NCBI RefSeq assembly: GCF_002934545.1 | Contig: NZ_PTJA01000009.1 | Span: 165,152-229,151, forward strand | Source of the DNA: Lacrimispora xylanisolvens | GTDB taxonomy: Bacteria > Bacillota > Clostridia > Lachnospirales > Lachnospiraceae | Direction: 5' to 3' | Length of the DNA stretch: 64,000 nucleotides | Part shown: positions 46,931 through 56,073 of the stretch, piece after piece | Layout of the letters: the number at the start of each line of letters is the position of its first letter | Position numbering within the stretch: position 1 is the first letter of the stretch | The notes under the pieces: generated by a model | Databases searched by the model: none | What the model was told of the DNA's origin: nothing | What the model saw: the letters and a program-made list of their open reading frames with translations, nothing else | Translations under genes and position numbers: made by a program

Positions 46931-46975
46931 AAATGCACTTCGTGACAGCAAAAGGTTGCTCACACGAGTGCATTT
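46931..46975 (+). terminator. Terminator of the ClbS/DfsB-like gene
   Basis: Arms AAATGCACTTCGTG/CACGAGTGCATTT with one mismatch and T-run, ten bases after the stop. Confidence 0.85.
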
Positions 46976-47008
46976 TTTGTGAATATGGCTGTTTTAATTT
47001 ATTCCCTT

Positions 47009-47545
47009 TCATTGTGGAAATGCTGAATGAATCATCTTACTTGCAACTTGCACAATAATGTTATTATACGACTCATCAAAATGAGACTTTGAGGCTGTAA
47101 TGGCAGTAATACAACATTGCACTCTTACACGATTTTCAATAGTATTTTCCACATAGTTAACAGACATAAGCCTGTCTAAAAGTAATTCAGTTACATAATA
47201 CGGTAAAAAAAGACTATGAGTTCCTTCATTAAAGAATGGAAATGTTTTCTTGATATCATTTTCTCTGAAATCATGAAGAAATTTTTGTAAAAAACTTTCC
47301 GGTTCAGTAAAGAACTCTTCATAATAATTCAGGGAACCAATGGTGTTCTCAATAAAATCCGACACAAGTTCCTGATATAAATCATAAATATCGGAGTAAT
47401 GGTGGTAAAATGTTCCCTTGTTGATCAGAGCATGGGAGGCAAGTTCCGTAACCGTAATTTTTTCTATGGGCTTCTTCTTCAATAAATCCATCATAACACT
47501 TTTAATATTTCTTTTTGTCTTAATAACTCTCAAATCTTCTTTCAT
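47009..47545 (-). CDS. TetR/AcrR-family regulator
   Basis: 178 residues with the helix-turn-helix ITVTELASHALINKGTFYHH at residues 30-55. It is divergent from the exporter genes at 47711-51340. A 12-bp inverted repeat of TATTGAACTATA with a 28-base centre lies between them (47616-47667), so it probably represses the exporter and itself. A drug or toxic metabolite is the likely inducer. Confidence 0.9.
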   Translation of the reverse strand: MKEDLRVIKTKRNIKSVMMDLLKKKPIEKITVTELASHALINKGTFYHHYSDIYDLYQELVSDFIENTIGSLNYYEEFFTEPESFLQKFLHDFRENDIKKTFPFFNEGTHSLFLPYYVTELLLDRLMSVNYVENTIENRVRVQCCITAITASKSHFDESYNNIIVQVASKMIHSAFPQ

Positions 47546-47615
47546 AAAAACCTCATCTTCTATTCAACAGATTCTTTTTCCATGAGTTAATCAACGAATT
47601 CAAAAAATCGTTTAT

Positions 47616-47667
47616 TATTGAACTATATATAATCATTGATGATTGACTAATCAACTATAGTTCAATA
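47616..47667. promoter_or_regulatory. Operator region of the TetR/exporter pair
   Basis: Perfect 12-bp arms TATTGAACTATA/TATAGTTCAATA with a 28-base spacer. The spacer holds a further AATCATTGATGATT imperfect dyad. The span suits two TetR dimers. Confidence 0.65.
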
Positions 47668-47710
47668 AAATAATACTCGCTCACAAAACAAAAGTAAAGG
47701 AGAAAATAAT

Positions 47711-49447
47711 ATGTTAAAAACGCTGATGAAGAGTATTAGAGAATATAAAAGAGCCTCTATTTTAACTCCATTCTATATAACTTTGGAAATAATATTAGAA
47801 TGCTTATTACCATTGGTGATGGCTAATCTAATTGACAGAATGACCGGCTCATCATTAATACCAATCATACGTTATGGAGTTCTATTAATTATTATGGCAA
47901 TGTTATCCCTGCTATTTGGATATATGTCAGGAAGGATTGGTGCTACGGCATCCTGCGGGTTCGCCAAGAACTTAAGACAGGATGTTTTTTATAAGATACA
48001 AGGCTTTTCTTTTGCTGATATCGATAAATTCTCCTCATCATCTCTGGTGACCAGAATGACAACGGATGTGACCAATGTGCAGAATGCATATCAAATGATT
48101 ATCAGAATTGCAGTAAGAACACCACTTATGCTTATTTTCTCAGTCATTATCAGTCTGACCATCAGTGTGAAAATGTCCCTTATCTTTCTAATTATGATTC
48201 CCATTGTAGCAGCTGCATTATTCTCAATTGTGTTTATAGTATTCCCTATATTTAAACGGATTTTTGAGAAGTATGATTCTATGAACAATTCTGTTCAGGA
48301 AAATATACAAGGAATCCGTGTCGTGAAATCTTTCGTAAGAGAGGGCTATGAACAGGAGAAATTTCATAAATCAGCCGCTGATGTATGCAAAGAATTCACA
48401 AAAGCAGAGAAAATAATTGCTCTGAACAATCCAATCCTGATGTTTTGTATTTCCCTTGCCATCTTTCTTGTATGTTTTATTGGAGCAAAGACAATTATTA
48501 ACAGCGGGGCAACCGAATTAACTACGGGACAGCTATCTTCACTGATTAACTATGGAGTACAGATTCTTTCCTCTCTTATGATGTTGTCCATGGTTTTTGT
48601 TATTTGCTCCATGGCTACAGAATCTGCCAATCGTATCTGTGAGGTATTAAATCATGAAAGTACCTTAACCTCCCCTGAAAATGGTGTGACGGAAGTAAAG
48701 AACGGAAGCATTCAGTTTGAAAACGTTTCATTCAGATACTCAGACAAAAGTAAGAAACCCGCTTTGATGAATATCAATCTGGACATAAAATCGGGGCAAA
48801 CCATTGGTATTCTCGGTGGAACAGGTTCCTCCAAAACATCGTTAATTCAGCTGATCTCCAGACTTTACGATGTCACAGAGGGAAAGGTCTCTGTCAGTGG
48901 AATTGATGTGAGAAATTATGATCTGGAATCCCTCCGTGATGAAGTTGCAGTGGTATTACAGAAAAATGTCTTATTCTCCGGAACAATTAAGGAAAATCTG
49001 CGCTGGGGAAAAAAAGATGCCAGTGATGAAGAACTTGTGAGAGTATGCAGGCTGGCTCAGGCAGATGAATTCATTGAGCAGTTCCCTGAAAAATATGATA
49101 CCTATATAGAACAGGGCGGAACCAATGTTTCGGGAGGTCAAAAACAGAGACTCTGTATTGCCAGAGCTCTGCTGAAAAAACCTAAGATTCTGATTTTGGA
49201 TGATTCTACCTCTGCAGTGGATACAAAGACAGATGCTATCATTCGAAAAGCTCTTCGTGAGGAGATTCCAGATACAACTAAAATCATTATTGCACAGAGA
49301 ACATCATCTTTGGAAGATGCAGATCAGATCATTGTATTGGATGGCGGAAGGATCACGGAGCAGGGAACTCATGAAGAATTACTGGCTTACAACGGAATCT
49401 ATCAGGAAGTTTATCAGTCACAGACCAATGGAAAGAAGGAGGACTAA
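47711..49447 (+). CDS. ABC exporter half with degenerate ATP site
   Basis: 578 residues: six membrane helices and a C-terminal ATPase domain. Walker A reads GGTGSSKTS. After Walker B the catalytic Glu is Asp (LILDDSTSAVD), and the switch His is Gln (IIAQRTSSL). This is the inactive-site partner of heterodimeric exporters such as BmrC/D and TM287/288. The signature NVSGGQKQRL is intact and would complete the partner's active site. The partner gene starts three bases after the stop. AAAGGAGAAAATAAT precedes the ATG. Confidence 0.93.
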   Translation: MLKTLMKSIREYKRASILTPFYITLEIILECLLPLVMANLIDRMTGSSLIPIIRYGVLLIIMAMLSLLFGYMSGRIGATASCGFAKNLRQDVFYKIQGFSFADIDKFSSSSLVTRMTTDVTNVQNAYQMIIRIAVRTPLMLIFSVIISLTISVKMSLIFLIMIPIVAAALFSIVFIVFPIFKRIFEKYDSMNNSVQENIQGIRVVKSFVREGYEQEKFHKSAADVCKEFTKAEKIIALNNPILMFCISLAIFLVCFIGAKTIINSGATELTTGQLSSLINYGVQILSSLMMLSMVFVICSMATESANRICEVLNHESTLTSPENGVTEVKNGSIQFENVSFRYSDKSKKPALMNINLDIKSGQTIGILGGTGSSKTSLIQLISRLYDVTEGKVSVSGIDVRNYDLESLRDEVAVVLQKNVLFSGTIKENLRWGKKDASDEELVRVCRLAQADEFIEQFPEKYDTYIEQGGTNVSGGQKQRLCIARALLKKPKILILDDSTSAVDTKTDAIIRKALREEIPDTTKIIIAQRTSSLEDADQIIVLDGGRITEQGTHEELLAYNGIYQEVYQSQTNGKKED

Positions 49448-49450
49448 CCC

Positions 49451-51340
49451 ATGAATCAGAATAAACAACACAGCTTCGGCCGTCTGGTCCGCTATTTATT
49501 TTCACATTACAAAATCCAGTTAATTGTAACTTTAATCTGTATTGTGATCAGTTCATTCTCCTCTTCCATTGCAACGATTTTTATTCAAAGGTTAATTGAT
49601 GAATGTATCACTCCTGGCGTCAGTCAGGGATTTGAAGCGATAGCAGGCAAATTTACATCAATACTGTTAACCATGGGCTTCATCTATATCTGCGGTACCA
49701 TTGCATCAGTCATCTATAATCGGATCATGGCAATTGTTACACAAGGAACATTAAAAAATTTAAGAAACGATATGTTTAATAAAATGCAAACACTTCCAGT
49801 TAAGTATTTTGATACCCATGCACATGGAGATATTATGAGTACTTATACCAACGATACCGATGCCATAAGACAGCTCATCGGGCAGAGCCTTCCAACACTT
49901 TTTCAGTCTGCTTTGACTATAACGGTAATGTTCCTTACCATGTTATACTACAGTATCTGGCTTACCCTGGTAGTGATGATCGTAGTCTTCCTGATGCTGA
50001 AGATTACAAAAAAACTGGGTAGTATTACTGCAACCTTCATGATTCAGCAACAAAAATCTTTAGCAAAAGAAGAAGGCTTTATCGAAGAAATGATGCAGGG
50101 TCAGAAAGTTGTTAAAGTATTCTGCCATGAAGAAGAGAATAAAGAAGCATTTAAAAAACTGAATGAACAGCTTTTTAAAGACGGAGAAAAAGCAAACCAG
50201 AACGGAAATGTTCTGATGCCGATTCTAGGTAATGTAGGAAACCTTATGTATGTTCTTCTTGCAGTCATTGGTGGACTTATGGTCTATTTAAAGGCACCGA
50301 ACCTTAGTCTTACTGGTGTCAGCATTGTTTCAATTGGTATTATTGTTTCGTTTTTAGGCATGTCAAGACAACTTTCCCAGACCATTGGTCAGGCATCTAT
50401 GCAGGTCTCTATGATTGCAATGGGACTTGCCGGTGCAACCCGTGTATTTGAGTTAATGGATGAGCAGCCCGAGGAGGACCATGGCTATGTGACTCTGGTA
50501 AATGTGAAAAAGGATACCGAAGGTAACTTAATCGAGACGAAAGAAAACACAGAAATGTGGGCTTGGAAACATCCTCATCAGGATGGAACGGTTACTCTTA
50601 CTGAGCTTACGGGAGATGTCAGACTGGAAGATGTGGACTTTGGCTATGTGCCTGATAAACTGGTGCTGAATCATGTATCTCTGTTTGCTAAGCCGGGGCA
50701 AAAAATTGCATTTGTCGGCGCAACCGGTGCTGGAAAAACTACCATTACAAATCTGATCAATCGTTTCTACGATATTATGGAAGGTAAGATTCGTTACGAT
50801 GGAATTAATATTTCTAAAATCAAAAAACCAGCTCTTAGAAGTTCGCTGGGCGTAGTATTACAGGATGTGAATTTATTTACCGGTTCTGTTATGGATAACA
50901 TCCGTTATGGCCGCCTGGATGCCACAGATGAGGAATGTATTGCTGCTGCAAAATTAGCAAATGCGGATGATTTTATAACAAGACTTCCAGACGGCTATGA
51001 AACAATTCTGACAGGAAATGGTTCCAGTCTCTCCCAGGGACAGAGACAGCTGATTTCAATTGCCCGTGCAGCCGTTGCTGATCCTCCAGCCATGATCTTA
51101 GACGAAGCAACTTCATCCATTGATACAAGAACAGAAGCCCTGGTTCAGGCAGGTATGGATAACCTGATGAAAGGAAGAACTGTATTTGTCATTGCACACA
51201 GGCTTTCAACTGTAAAAAATAGTGACGCGATTATGGTTCTGGATCATGGAAAAATAATTGAAAGGGGTTCCCATGAAAGTCTGATCGAACAAAAAGGTAC
51301 CTATTATCAGCTTTATACGGGGGCGTTTGAACTGGAATAA
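49451..51340 (+). CDS. ABC exporter half with active ATP site
   Basis: 629 residues. After the membrane domain there is a 50-residue insertion around residues 340-395 (VTLVNVKKDTEGNLIETKEN) before the ATPase, as in larger subunits of this exporter type. The ATPase has GATGAGKTT, LSQGQRQLI, ILDEATSSID with catalytic Glu and VIAHRLSTV. Together with the upstream subunit it makes a multidrug or peptide exporter under TetR control. Confidence 0.93.
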   Translation: MNQNKQHSFGRLVRYLFSHYKIQLIVTLICIVISSFSSSIATIFIQRLIDECITPGVSQGFEAIAGKFTSILLTMGFIYICGTIASVIYNRIMAIVTQGTLKNLRNDMFNKMQTLPVKYFDTHAHGDIMSTYTNDTDAIRQLIGQSLPTLFQSALTITVMFLTMLYYSIWLTLVVMIVVFLMLKITKKLGSITATFMIQQQKSLAKEEGFIEEMMQGQKVVKVFCHEEENKEAFKKLNEQLFKDGEKANQNGNVLMPILGNVGNLMYVLLAVIGGLMVYLKAPNLSLTGVSIVSIGIIVSFLGMSRQLSQTIGQASMQVSMIAMGLAGATRVFELMDEQPEEDHGYVTLVNVKKDTEGNLIETKENTEMWAWKHPHQDGTVTLTELTGDVRLEDVDFGYVPDKLVLNHVSLFAKPGQKIAFVGATGAGKTTITNLINRFYDIMEGKIRYDGINISKIKKPALRSSLGVVLQDVNLFTGSVMDNIRYGRLDATDEECIAAAKLANADDFITRLPDGYETILTGNGSSLSQGQRQLISIARAAVADPPAMILDEATSSIDTRTEALVQAGMDNLMKGRTVFVIAHRLSTVKNSDAIMVLDHGKIIERGSHESLIEQKGTYYQLYTGAFELE

Positions 51341-51410
51341 ATTATATCCAAAGGGAATGGTGAAAGCGCATCTCTATTCAGTTTCAATTCACAAGGAGCT
51401 TATGCAATAT

Positions 51411-51463
51411 AAAATGTTTGACACCCAGAATATTCTTCAATAATTCTGGGTGTCAAACATTTT
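51411..51463. terminator. Terminator of the exporter operon
   Basis: Perfect 21-bp arms starting AAAATGTTTGACACCCAG with an 11-base loop. It has T-runs for both strands and so also closes the fused gene at 51504-51872. Confidence 0.88.
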
Positions 51464-51503
51464 ATTTATCTATGCTTAAAGGATATAACGTGCTTAAATT
51501 AAC

Positions 51504-51872
51504 TCATATAAACAGATAGAATAACATTTCTTCACTCTTACTTGCCCTGTTCAACCGCCACCCCGCAAAGAAAAACATAATGAGGCCAATTCCAACATTA
51601 ATGCAGAGTGATATACCTGCATTGATATCAGTTTCTCTTTGGTAAGCATAACCGTAAAAAGACTGTAACGCATAGGTTGCCGGCAAAATACGCCCGACCC
51701 AGGTTAAAACATCTGGAAGCATAGATGCAGGAAACATTATGCCACTTAATAACATAGAGGGCACTGGCTTCAGCAGATCTGTTTTATCGTAGTATTGCAG
51801 TGTCCTGACGGAAACCCCGGCTTTTTCAGCCAGATCACCAATTGTAAAATATTTCATTTTTTGATTATCCAT
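51504..51872 (-). pseudogene. Fusion of a MerR N-terminus to an ABC-2 permease C-terminus
   Basis: A single open frame of 122 codons. Residues 1-37 are a MerR winged-helix start (FTIGDLAEKAGVSVRTLQYY, DKTDLLKPV). From about residue 38 the sequence is instead the end of an ABC-2 permease (LLSGIMFPASMLPDVLTWVG, then LPATYALQSFYGYAY and a membrane helix). The MerR coiled coil and effector parts are missing, as are most of the permease. An in-frame deletion that joined a regulator to a downstream transporter gene explains it. GGAGGTGTAGA and a MerR-type promoter precede it. A product may still be made. Confidence 0.78.
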
Positions 51873-51894
51873 TCTACACCTCCTTACGCATTTC

Positions 51895-51925
51895 AGTTTA
51901 CCACATTACGTAACGTCACATGCAA
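51895..51925 (-). promoter_or_regulatory. MerR-type promoter of the fused gene
   Basis: Minus-strand -35 TTGCAT (51920-51925) and -10 TAAACT (51895-51900) with a 19-base spacer and the core ACGTTACGT at the same place as in the promoter at 45270-45300. Confidence 0.78.
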
Positions 51926-51959
51926 GTGTTATATGAACATTTACTTACTAATGAAAAAG

Positions 51960-51997
51960 GAGCATACCATCTGACTTTATTGTCCTTTGGTATGCTC
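51960..51997 (-). terminator. Terminator of the XpaC-LemA-TPM operon
   Basis: Arms GAGCATACCA/TGGTATGCTC with a CCTTTTT run on the minus strand, about 60 bases after the TPM gene stop. Confidence 0.75.
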
Positions 51998-52058
51998 TTA
52001 CATTTCACATATCGTGTACCATTATTCTATTTAACCGTTTGCCATGGATCTTTTAAGT

Positions 52059-53759
52059 TTATTTATTTCTTCCTGCTCCCCCACCACGGGTGCTTCCGCC
52101 ACCACCTGTGCTTCCGCCTCCGCCTGATGTTGAGCGGCCTCCGCCAGAACCAGAACTCATACCACTTGATCGGCCTGCTCCACCACCAAAGCTGGAACCT
52201 CCGCTTCCACTGCTTCCCCAGCTGCTGCTTTGAGAGCTGGATCGGCCTGCTCCACCGCTGCTTCCCCAACTGCTGCTTTTGCTGCTGGAGGCTGATCCAC
52301 TGCTGCTTCCCCAACTGCTGCTTTTGGTGCTGGAGTCTGATCCACTGCTGCTTCCCCAGAAGCTGCTTTTGGTGCTGGATCGGCCTGCTCCTCCGCTGCT
52401 TCCCCAACTGCTGCTTTTGGAACTGGATCGGCCTGCTCCACCACTGCTTCCCCAGCTGCTGCTTTTGGGAGTGGAGTCCCCTGTTCCACTGCTGCTGCTC
52501 CAAAAACTGCCTGAAGAAACTGAATTACCACCCATAGGGGGCATTCCGCCTCCAAAACCATTTCTGTGCATAGGCGGATAACCATTCGGTCCCCAATAGC
52601 CTTGGGGTCCATATTTTCTAATATATCTTTTTTTATAAGGGTTAAACGGAATTCCGTATACTTGCCTATAAAGTTTTCGTCGATTTCCTCTAACTAATAA
52701 TATTATTATAATAATTATCAGTAATGGCGCCGGATTAAAAGAAGGCTTATGTTGATTGGCTTTTTTATTGTTAATCCCATACTTATCTGTACTCACTGCC
52801 TCCTTCACTGGTACCGTACTTTTCACTCTTTGAAAATTGTTTTGGAACAGTAAATAAAGGTGGTCAGCCGTTGCTGTTGCTCCCTGGCTGTAATTTTGTG
52901 CCGCGAACTCTGGTTCCAGTACCTGATCCAGTATTCCTCTTAATACCCCATCTTTTATAAATCTTTCCGATTCTTTCCCAGGAAGGAGCCAATAATTATC
53001 ATCCCCCCTGTATAATACCAACACTGCATCCCGGGTTCCGGCATTAATCTCTTCAAAGGTATTGATTGTGTCTTCCTGAAAACTGATTCCCTCTTTACAA
53101 TAATCTTTAGTCACAACATAAACGGCCGCATTATACTTATTTTTTGACTGTAAACTTTTTTTATTAATGTAATTGATGGTATCTTCATTGATTATACCAA
53201 CCTCATCAATGACATACTGACCGGCTGTATGGCTGATGGTTTCACTGTTGTCGGAAGCAGTTTTCCATTGTCCGCCCAGTTCCTGAACAAATGCTCCATA
53301 AACCTTCTCTGCACCCGCGCTATAGTCTTTTGCTGCAAAATCAGGCTCCAGATATTCATTTAAAATACTGGATATCTTTCCACTGGATAGCGTATCTTCC
53401 AGTCCTGTTCCCTGCATCGCCCAATAGTCATCATCGCCAACAGACAGCAGGATCAGCAATCCATTGTTTTTTTCTTCTGAACCAATTTTCCATTTATTAA
53501 ACAGGTCCATAGAATAATTTTCCATGGACTCCCCATTTGTAAAGTCAATTGTTACCAGAACCACCTGAGTTCCAGTCTGTTCATCCAGTCTTCTGCCGTA
53601 TTCTATTATCTCATTTTCTACCTCTTCGCTGATCACATCAGCAAAATCATTGACGTAAAATGCACTGGAAGGCTCCGGTGTTTCTGCGGCAGCTGTTTGA
53701 AACGGTAACATACCTGCCAATAATAAAATCAGCAGCAAATAGCAAATTTGTTTTTTCAT
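52059..53759 (-). CDS. TPM-domain protein with Ser/Gly-rich repeat tail
   Basis: About 566 residues. A signal peptide (residues 1-26, LLLILLLAGMLPFQTAAAE) is followed by two TPM domains (about 32-160, FYVNDFADVISEEVENEI; about 180-305, YVIDEVGIINEDTINYI). A membrane segment lies near residue 350 (PLLIIIIIILLVRG). After a basic region the tail of about 165 residues is Ser, Gly and Trp-rich with tandem KSSSWGSSGGAGRSS-like units. TPM proteins (YgcG, Psb32) act in envelope or phosphatase-like roles. GAGGGGG selects the start at 53759. A second TPM domain and the repeats are unusual. It is last of three genes with LemA and XpaC types. Confidence 0.85.
   Translation of the reverse strand: MKKQICYLLLILLLAGMLPFQTAAAETPEPSSAFYVNDFADVISEEVENEIIEYGRRLDEQTGTQVVLVTIDFTNGESMENYSMDLFNKWKIGSEEKNNGLLILLSVGDDDYWAMQGTGLEDTLSSGKISSILNEYLEPDFAAKDYSAGAEKVYGAFVQELGGQWKTASDNSETISHTAGQYVIDEVGIINEDTINYINKKSLQSKNKYNAAVYVVTKDYCKEGISFQEDTINTFEEINAGTRDAVLVLYRGDDNYWLLPGKESERFIKDGVLRGILDQVLEPEFAAQNYSQGATATADHLYLLFQNNFQRVKSTVPVKEAVSTDKYGINNKKANQHKPSFNPAPLLIIIIIILLVRGNRRKLYRQVYGIPFNPYKKRYIRKYGPQGYWGPNGYPPMHRNGFGGGMPPMGGNSVSSGSFWSSSSGTGDSTPKSSSWGSSGGAGRSSSKSSSWGSSGGAGRSSTKSSFWGSSSGSDSSTKSSSWGSSSGSASSSKSSSWGSSGGAGRSSSQSSSWGSSGSGGSSFGGGAGRSSGMSSGSGGGRSTSGGGGSTGGGGSTRGGGAGRNK
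52200..52490 (-). repeat. In-frame 45/48-bp tandem repeats in the TPM gene
   Basis: Six copies of a unit with spacing 45 or 48 bases (CTTCCCC marks at 52213, 52261, 52306, 52351, 52399 and 52447 on the plus strand). They encode 15- or 16-residue Ser/Gly/Trp units. Copy-number changes by slippage would stay in frame. Confidence 0.85.
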
Positions 53760-53770
53760 AATATCCCCCT

Positions 53771-54319
53771 CTATTCGTATAATTCCAACGGTCTTACAAA
53801 CGTTATCCTGCTTAAGATATTGGCAGGGAACCGCTGCAGGCATCTGTTATAGGAAGCTGCCTTTTCATTGTAACTGTTGTGAGAAATGATAAGTTCCCTG
53901 GATTTTAAATTGACAGGAAAGCTGTCACAATAATACCGGTCTTTCTCTGACAGATTCATCAGATTCAGTTTATCATGCAGCTCCATAGAAGCTTTGATCA
54001 GTTTTTCCTTTGCCTGGTATTTATCCCCTGGAGTATCAGTCTTTTTCAGTGCTTCCAGACACTCTGATACTTTATTTACTTCGTCCTCTTCCCGGTTCAT
54101 ATACCGGCCTGCTACTACCGTCAGATTATAGCACTGATCGGATATGTACTCCAAATCAGTTTGTATTCCTTTTTCACCTTTGTTTCCCCCCTGGTAAAAA
54201 ACAGACCGTGTTTCTTCCTTTAATTTTGTGAGGGAAAGATGAGCTCCCAGCAGTATGGAAAACAGAATAATTAATGCAGTGATGCCTTTTGCCGTCTTCC
54301 TATTCTTTAAAAATTTCAT
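53771..54319 (-). CDS. LemA-like membrane protein
   Basis: About 182 residues: one N-terminal membrane helix (residues about 9-28) and a helical outer domain. The end NSYNEKAASYNRCLQRFP, then ANILSRITFVRP, closely follows the LemA signature (YNxxxxxFPxNxxAxxFGF). It starts within the end of the XpaC-like gene and is 11 bases before the TPM gene. LemA and TPM proteins are commonly paired. GGGGAACC selects the start at 54319. Function in the envelope is not established. Confidence 0.78.
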   Translation of the reverse strand: MKFLKNRKTAKGITALIILFSILLGAHLSLTKLKEETRSVFYQGGNKGEKGIQTDLEYISDQCYNLTVVAGRYMNREEDEVNKVSECLEALKKTDTPGDKYQAKEKLIKASMELHDKLNLMNLSEKDRYYCDSFPVNLKSRELIISHNSYNEKAASYNRCLQRFPANILSRITFVRPLELYE

Positions 54320-55073
54320 TGGTTCCCCCATTTTCTAAAGATAAAGGTGCCATATCATCTAAGTAGCCATCCTGTCGGAGCATGGTTTCCATGACCTCTA
54401 TGTCAATGGAGGATTCCAAAACTTTATCTTCATATATATTAACCCTGATTTTATGATAAATTGTTACCAGTTGCTTTAGGAAATCTGCAATATTTTGAAG
54501 ACCTGCTGACCTGTTCTCCGCTTTTCCTCCCTGTATCTCCATCTCTGCATAATTGTGAAGCAGTTTTACTGTCTCCGGCAGATAATATTGAAAAAAGCGG
54601 CTGGTCTTTGAGTATCTTTGAGGATTGTTTCTGATAAATTCAATGATCTGCCTGGAATCGTCTTCAAAGCTTTGTATCTGAATCCTTATCTCTTCATTTT
54701 GAATGGTACTTTTTAACTGTCTCATCTTATCCAGATCGTCTACAGCTGTTAAGAGCACATCATTCACATTCCAATCGCCGGTATCAATACCCTGATACCT
54801 TTCTTTAGTGAGCAGGGAGGATATGACAGATGCTGATAAATGAATGAAAACAGATAAGACAAGAACTATGAAATAATCCCATAAGCGATATAAGGGAAAC
54901 ATCAAAGAATAAAGGAACCACAATAATCCGGTTAGATAAATTGGAATTACAGATTTATATTTTGTTATTTTCAAAGCAGCACCTCTTAAAATATTAATCC
55001 ACATCACTAAGAGCGAAGCGGCAACAAAAAACGACAATATTATCATATCATACTTTTTATTAATTGTGTACAT
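54300..55073 (-). CDS. XpaC-like membrane protein
   Basis: 257 residues: two or three N-terminal membrane segments (MIILSFFVAASLLVMWINIL; LVLSVFIHLSASVISSLL) and a cytoplasmic helical domain. The block FFQYYLPETVKLLHNYAEME is the mark of the XpaC family, named for 5-bromo-4-chloroindolyl-phosphate hydrolysis in Bacillus. It overlaps the LemA-like gene by 20 bases and heads the envelope operon. Biochemical role unknown. Confidence 0.78.
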   Translation of the reverse strand: MYTINKKYDMIILSFFVAASLLVMWINILRGAALKITKYKSVIPIYLTGLLWFLYSLMFPLYRLWDYFIVLVLSVFIHLSASVISSLLTKERYQGIDTGDWNVNDVLLTAVDDLDKMRQLKSTIQNEEIRIQIQSFEDDSRQIIEFIRNNPQRYSKTSRFFQYYLPETVKLLHNYAEMEIQGGKAENRSAGLQNIADFLKQLVTIYHKIRVNIYEDKVLESSIDIEVMETMLRQDGYLDDMAPLSLENGGTNEIFKE

Positions 55074-55230
55074 TTAACAGAATTATTCTCTGATAAAATT
55101 ATAAAACTATTAAAATACTAACACAAAAATTGCTTAATTAGTGATATTCTGTCCCAAATAGTGTGAATCCACTGACGTTCGATCAAAGCGGCACATAAAT
55201 TTTACTACTATAGAGGTCGACTAATTAAAT
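55074..55230. other. Intergenic stretch with a faint IS-like end
   Basis: AT-rich promoter region of the XpaC operon. At 55150-55175 the string TCTGTCCCAAATAGTGTG looks like the outer end of some IS256-type elements, but no transposase or second end is present. Confidence 0.2.
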
Positions 55231-55280
55231 AAAGAAAGCCGCCAAGGTCAGAGTGATCTGACCTTTTGGTAGCTTTCTTT
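55231..55280 (-). terminator. Terminator after gpmA
   Basis: Long hairpin AAAGAAAGC...GCTTTCTTT with an inner AAGGTCAGA/TCTGACCTT stem on either strand, about 29 bases after the gpmA stop. Confidence 0.85.
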
Positions 55281-55308
55281 AAAATTATAATAAGGACATT
55301 CAACGTTT

Positions 55309-56067
55309 TCAATTTTTTGTTTTTCCCTGATTTGCTACCTTCTTCATCTTTGCGGCAATCAAATCAGGATTTCCTAAAAACTGTTTTTTTATAACCGAAA
55401 GTGTATCATCAAGCTCATATACCAATGGGATTCCAGTAGCCAGATTAAGCTCCACGATTTCATCCTTGGAAAGATGCTCCAGATACATCACCAGTGCCCT
55501 CAGGGAATTTCCATGAGCTGTAATCAGTACCCTTTTTCCTGCTATAAGCTGTGGTCTGATTTGCGTTTCAAAGTAAGGAATAACCCGTGCAATGGTATCT
55601 TCCAGACTTTCTGCTAACGGTAATTCGTTTTCTGCTACATTATGATATGCTTTCTGATGCGCCGGATTTCTTTGATCCTGGGGTTCTAAAGACGGTGGCT
55701 TTATATCAAAAGAACGCCGCCAGATTTTCACCTGTTCTTCTCCATATTTTTCGGCCGTCTGAGACTTATTTAATCCTTGTAATGCCCCATAATGGCGCTC
55801 ATTAAGCTGCCATGCCTTTATCACAGGAAGCCATTCTGCATCCATTTCCTCTAAGGCAAAATTCAGCGTATGGATTGCACGTTTTAAATAGGAGGTATAG
55901 CAGAGGTCAAATTCATATCCCTGCTCCTTAAACAACCGACCGGCTTCCCTTGCTTCCTCTATACCGGCTTCTGACAGGTTAACATCCGTCCATCCAGTAA
56001 ACAGATTTTCTAAATTCCAAATGCTTTCTCCATGACGAAGTAATACTAATTGATGACTCATATTCAA
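55309..56067 (-). CDS. gpmA: 2,3-bisphosphoglycerate-dependent phosphoglycerate mutase
   Basis: 252 residues of the histidine-phosphatase fold. The phospho-histidine is in [18 protein letters not shown] (about H12), the substrate segment is [14 protein letters not shown] and the second His is in [10 protein letters not shown]. It interconverts 3- and 2-phosphoglycerate in glycolysis. It follows the class I aldolase by six bases, an operon of two glycolytic enzymes. AGGAGGAATTGAAT precedes the start. Confidence 0.96.
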   Translation of the reverse strand: MNMSHQLVLLRHGESIWNLENLFTGWTDVNLSEAGIEEAREAGRLFKEQGYEFDLCYTSYLKRAIHTLNFALEEMDAEWLPVIKAWQLNERHYGALQGLNKSQTAEKYGEEQVKIWRRSFDIKPPSLEPQDQRNPAHQKAYHNVAENELPLAESLEDTIARVIPYFETQIRPQLIAGKRVLITAHGNSLRALVMYLEHLSKDEIVELNLATGIPLVYELDDTLSVIKKQFLGNPDLIAAKMKKVANQGKTKN

Positions 56068-56073
56068 TTCCTC

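Noticed and set aside
52200..52490. Regularly spaced repeats that could be taken for a CRISPR array
   Set aside because: Units of 45 and 48 bases are multiples of three, contiguous without unique spacers, and encode a continuous Ser/Gly-rich tail in the TPM gene.
51920..52581. Long plus-strand and alternative minus-strand frames over the repeats, rich in Cys/Leu/Pro or Gln/Arg/Trp
   Set aside because: They are by-products of the repeat DNA of the TPM gene. They have no ribosome sites and low-complexity sequence.
55150..55175. IS256-like outer end sequence
   Set aside because: Only one short similarity recalled from memory; no transposase, second end or target duplication is visible.
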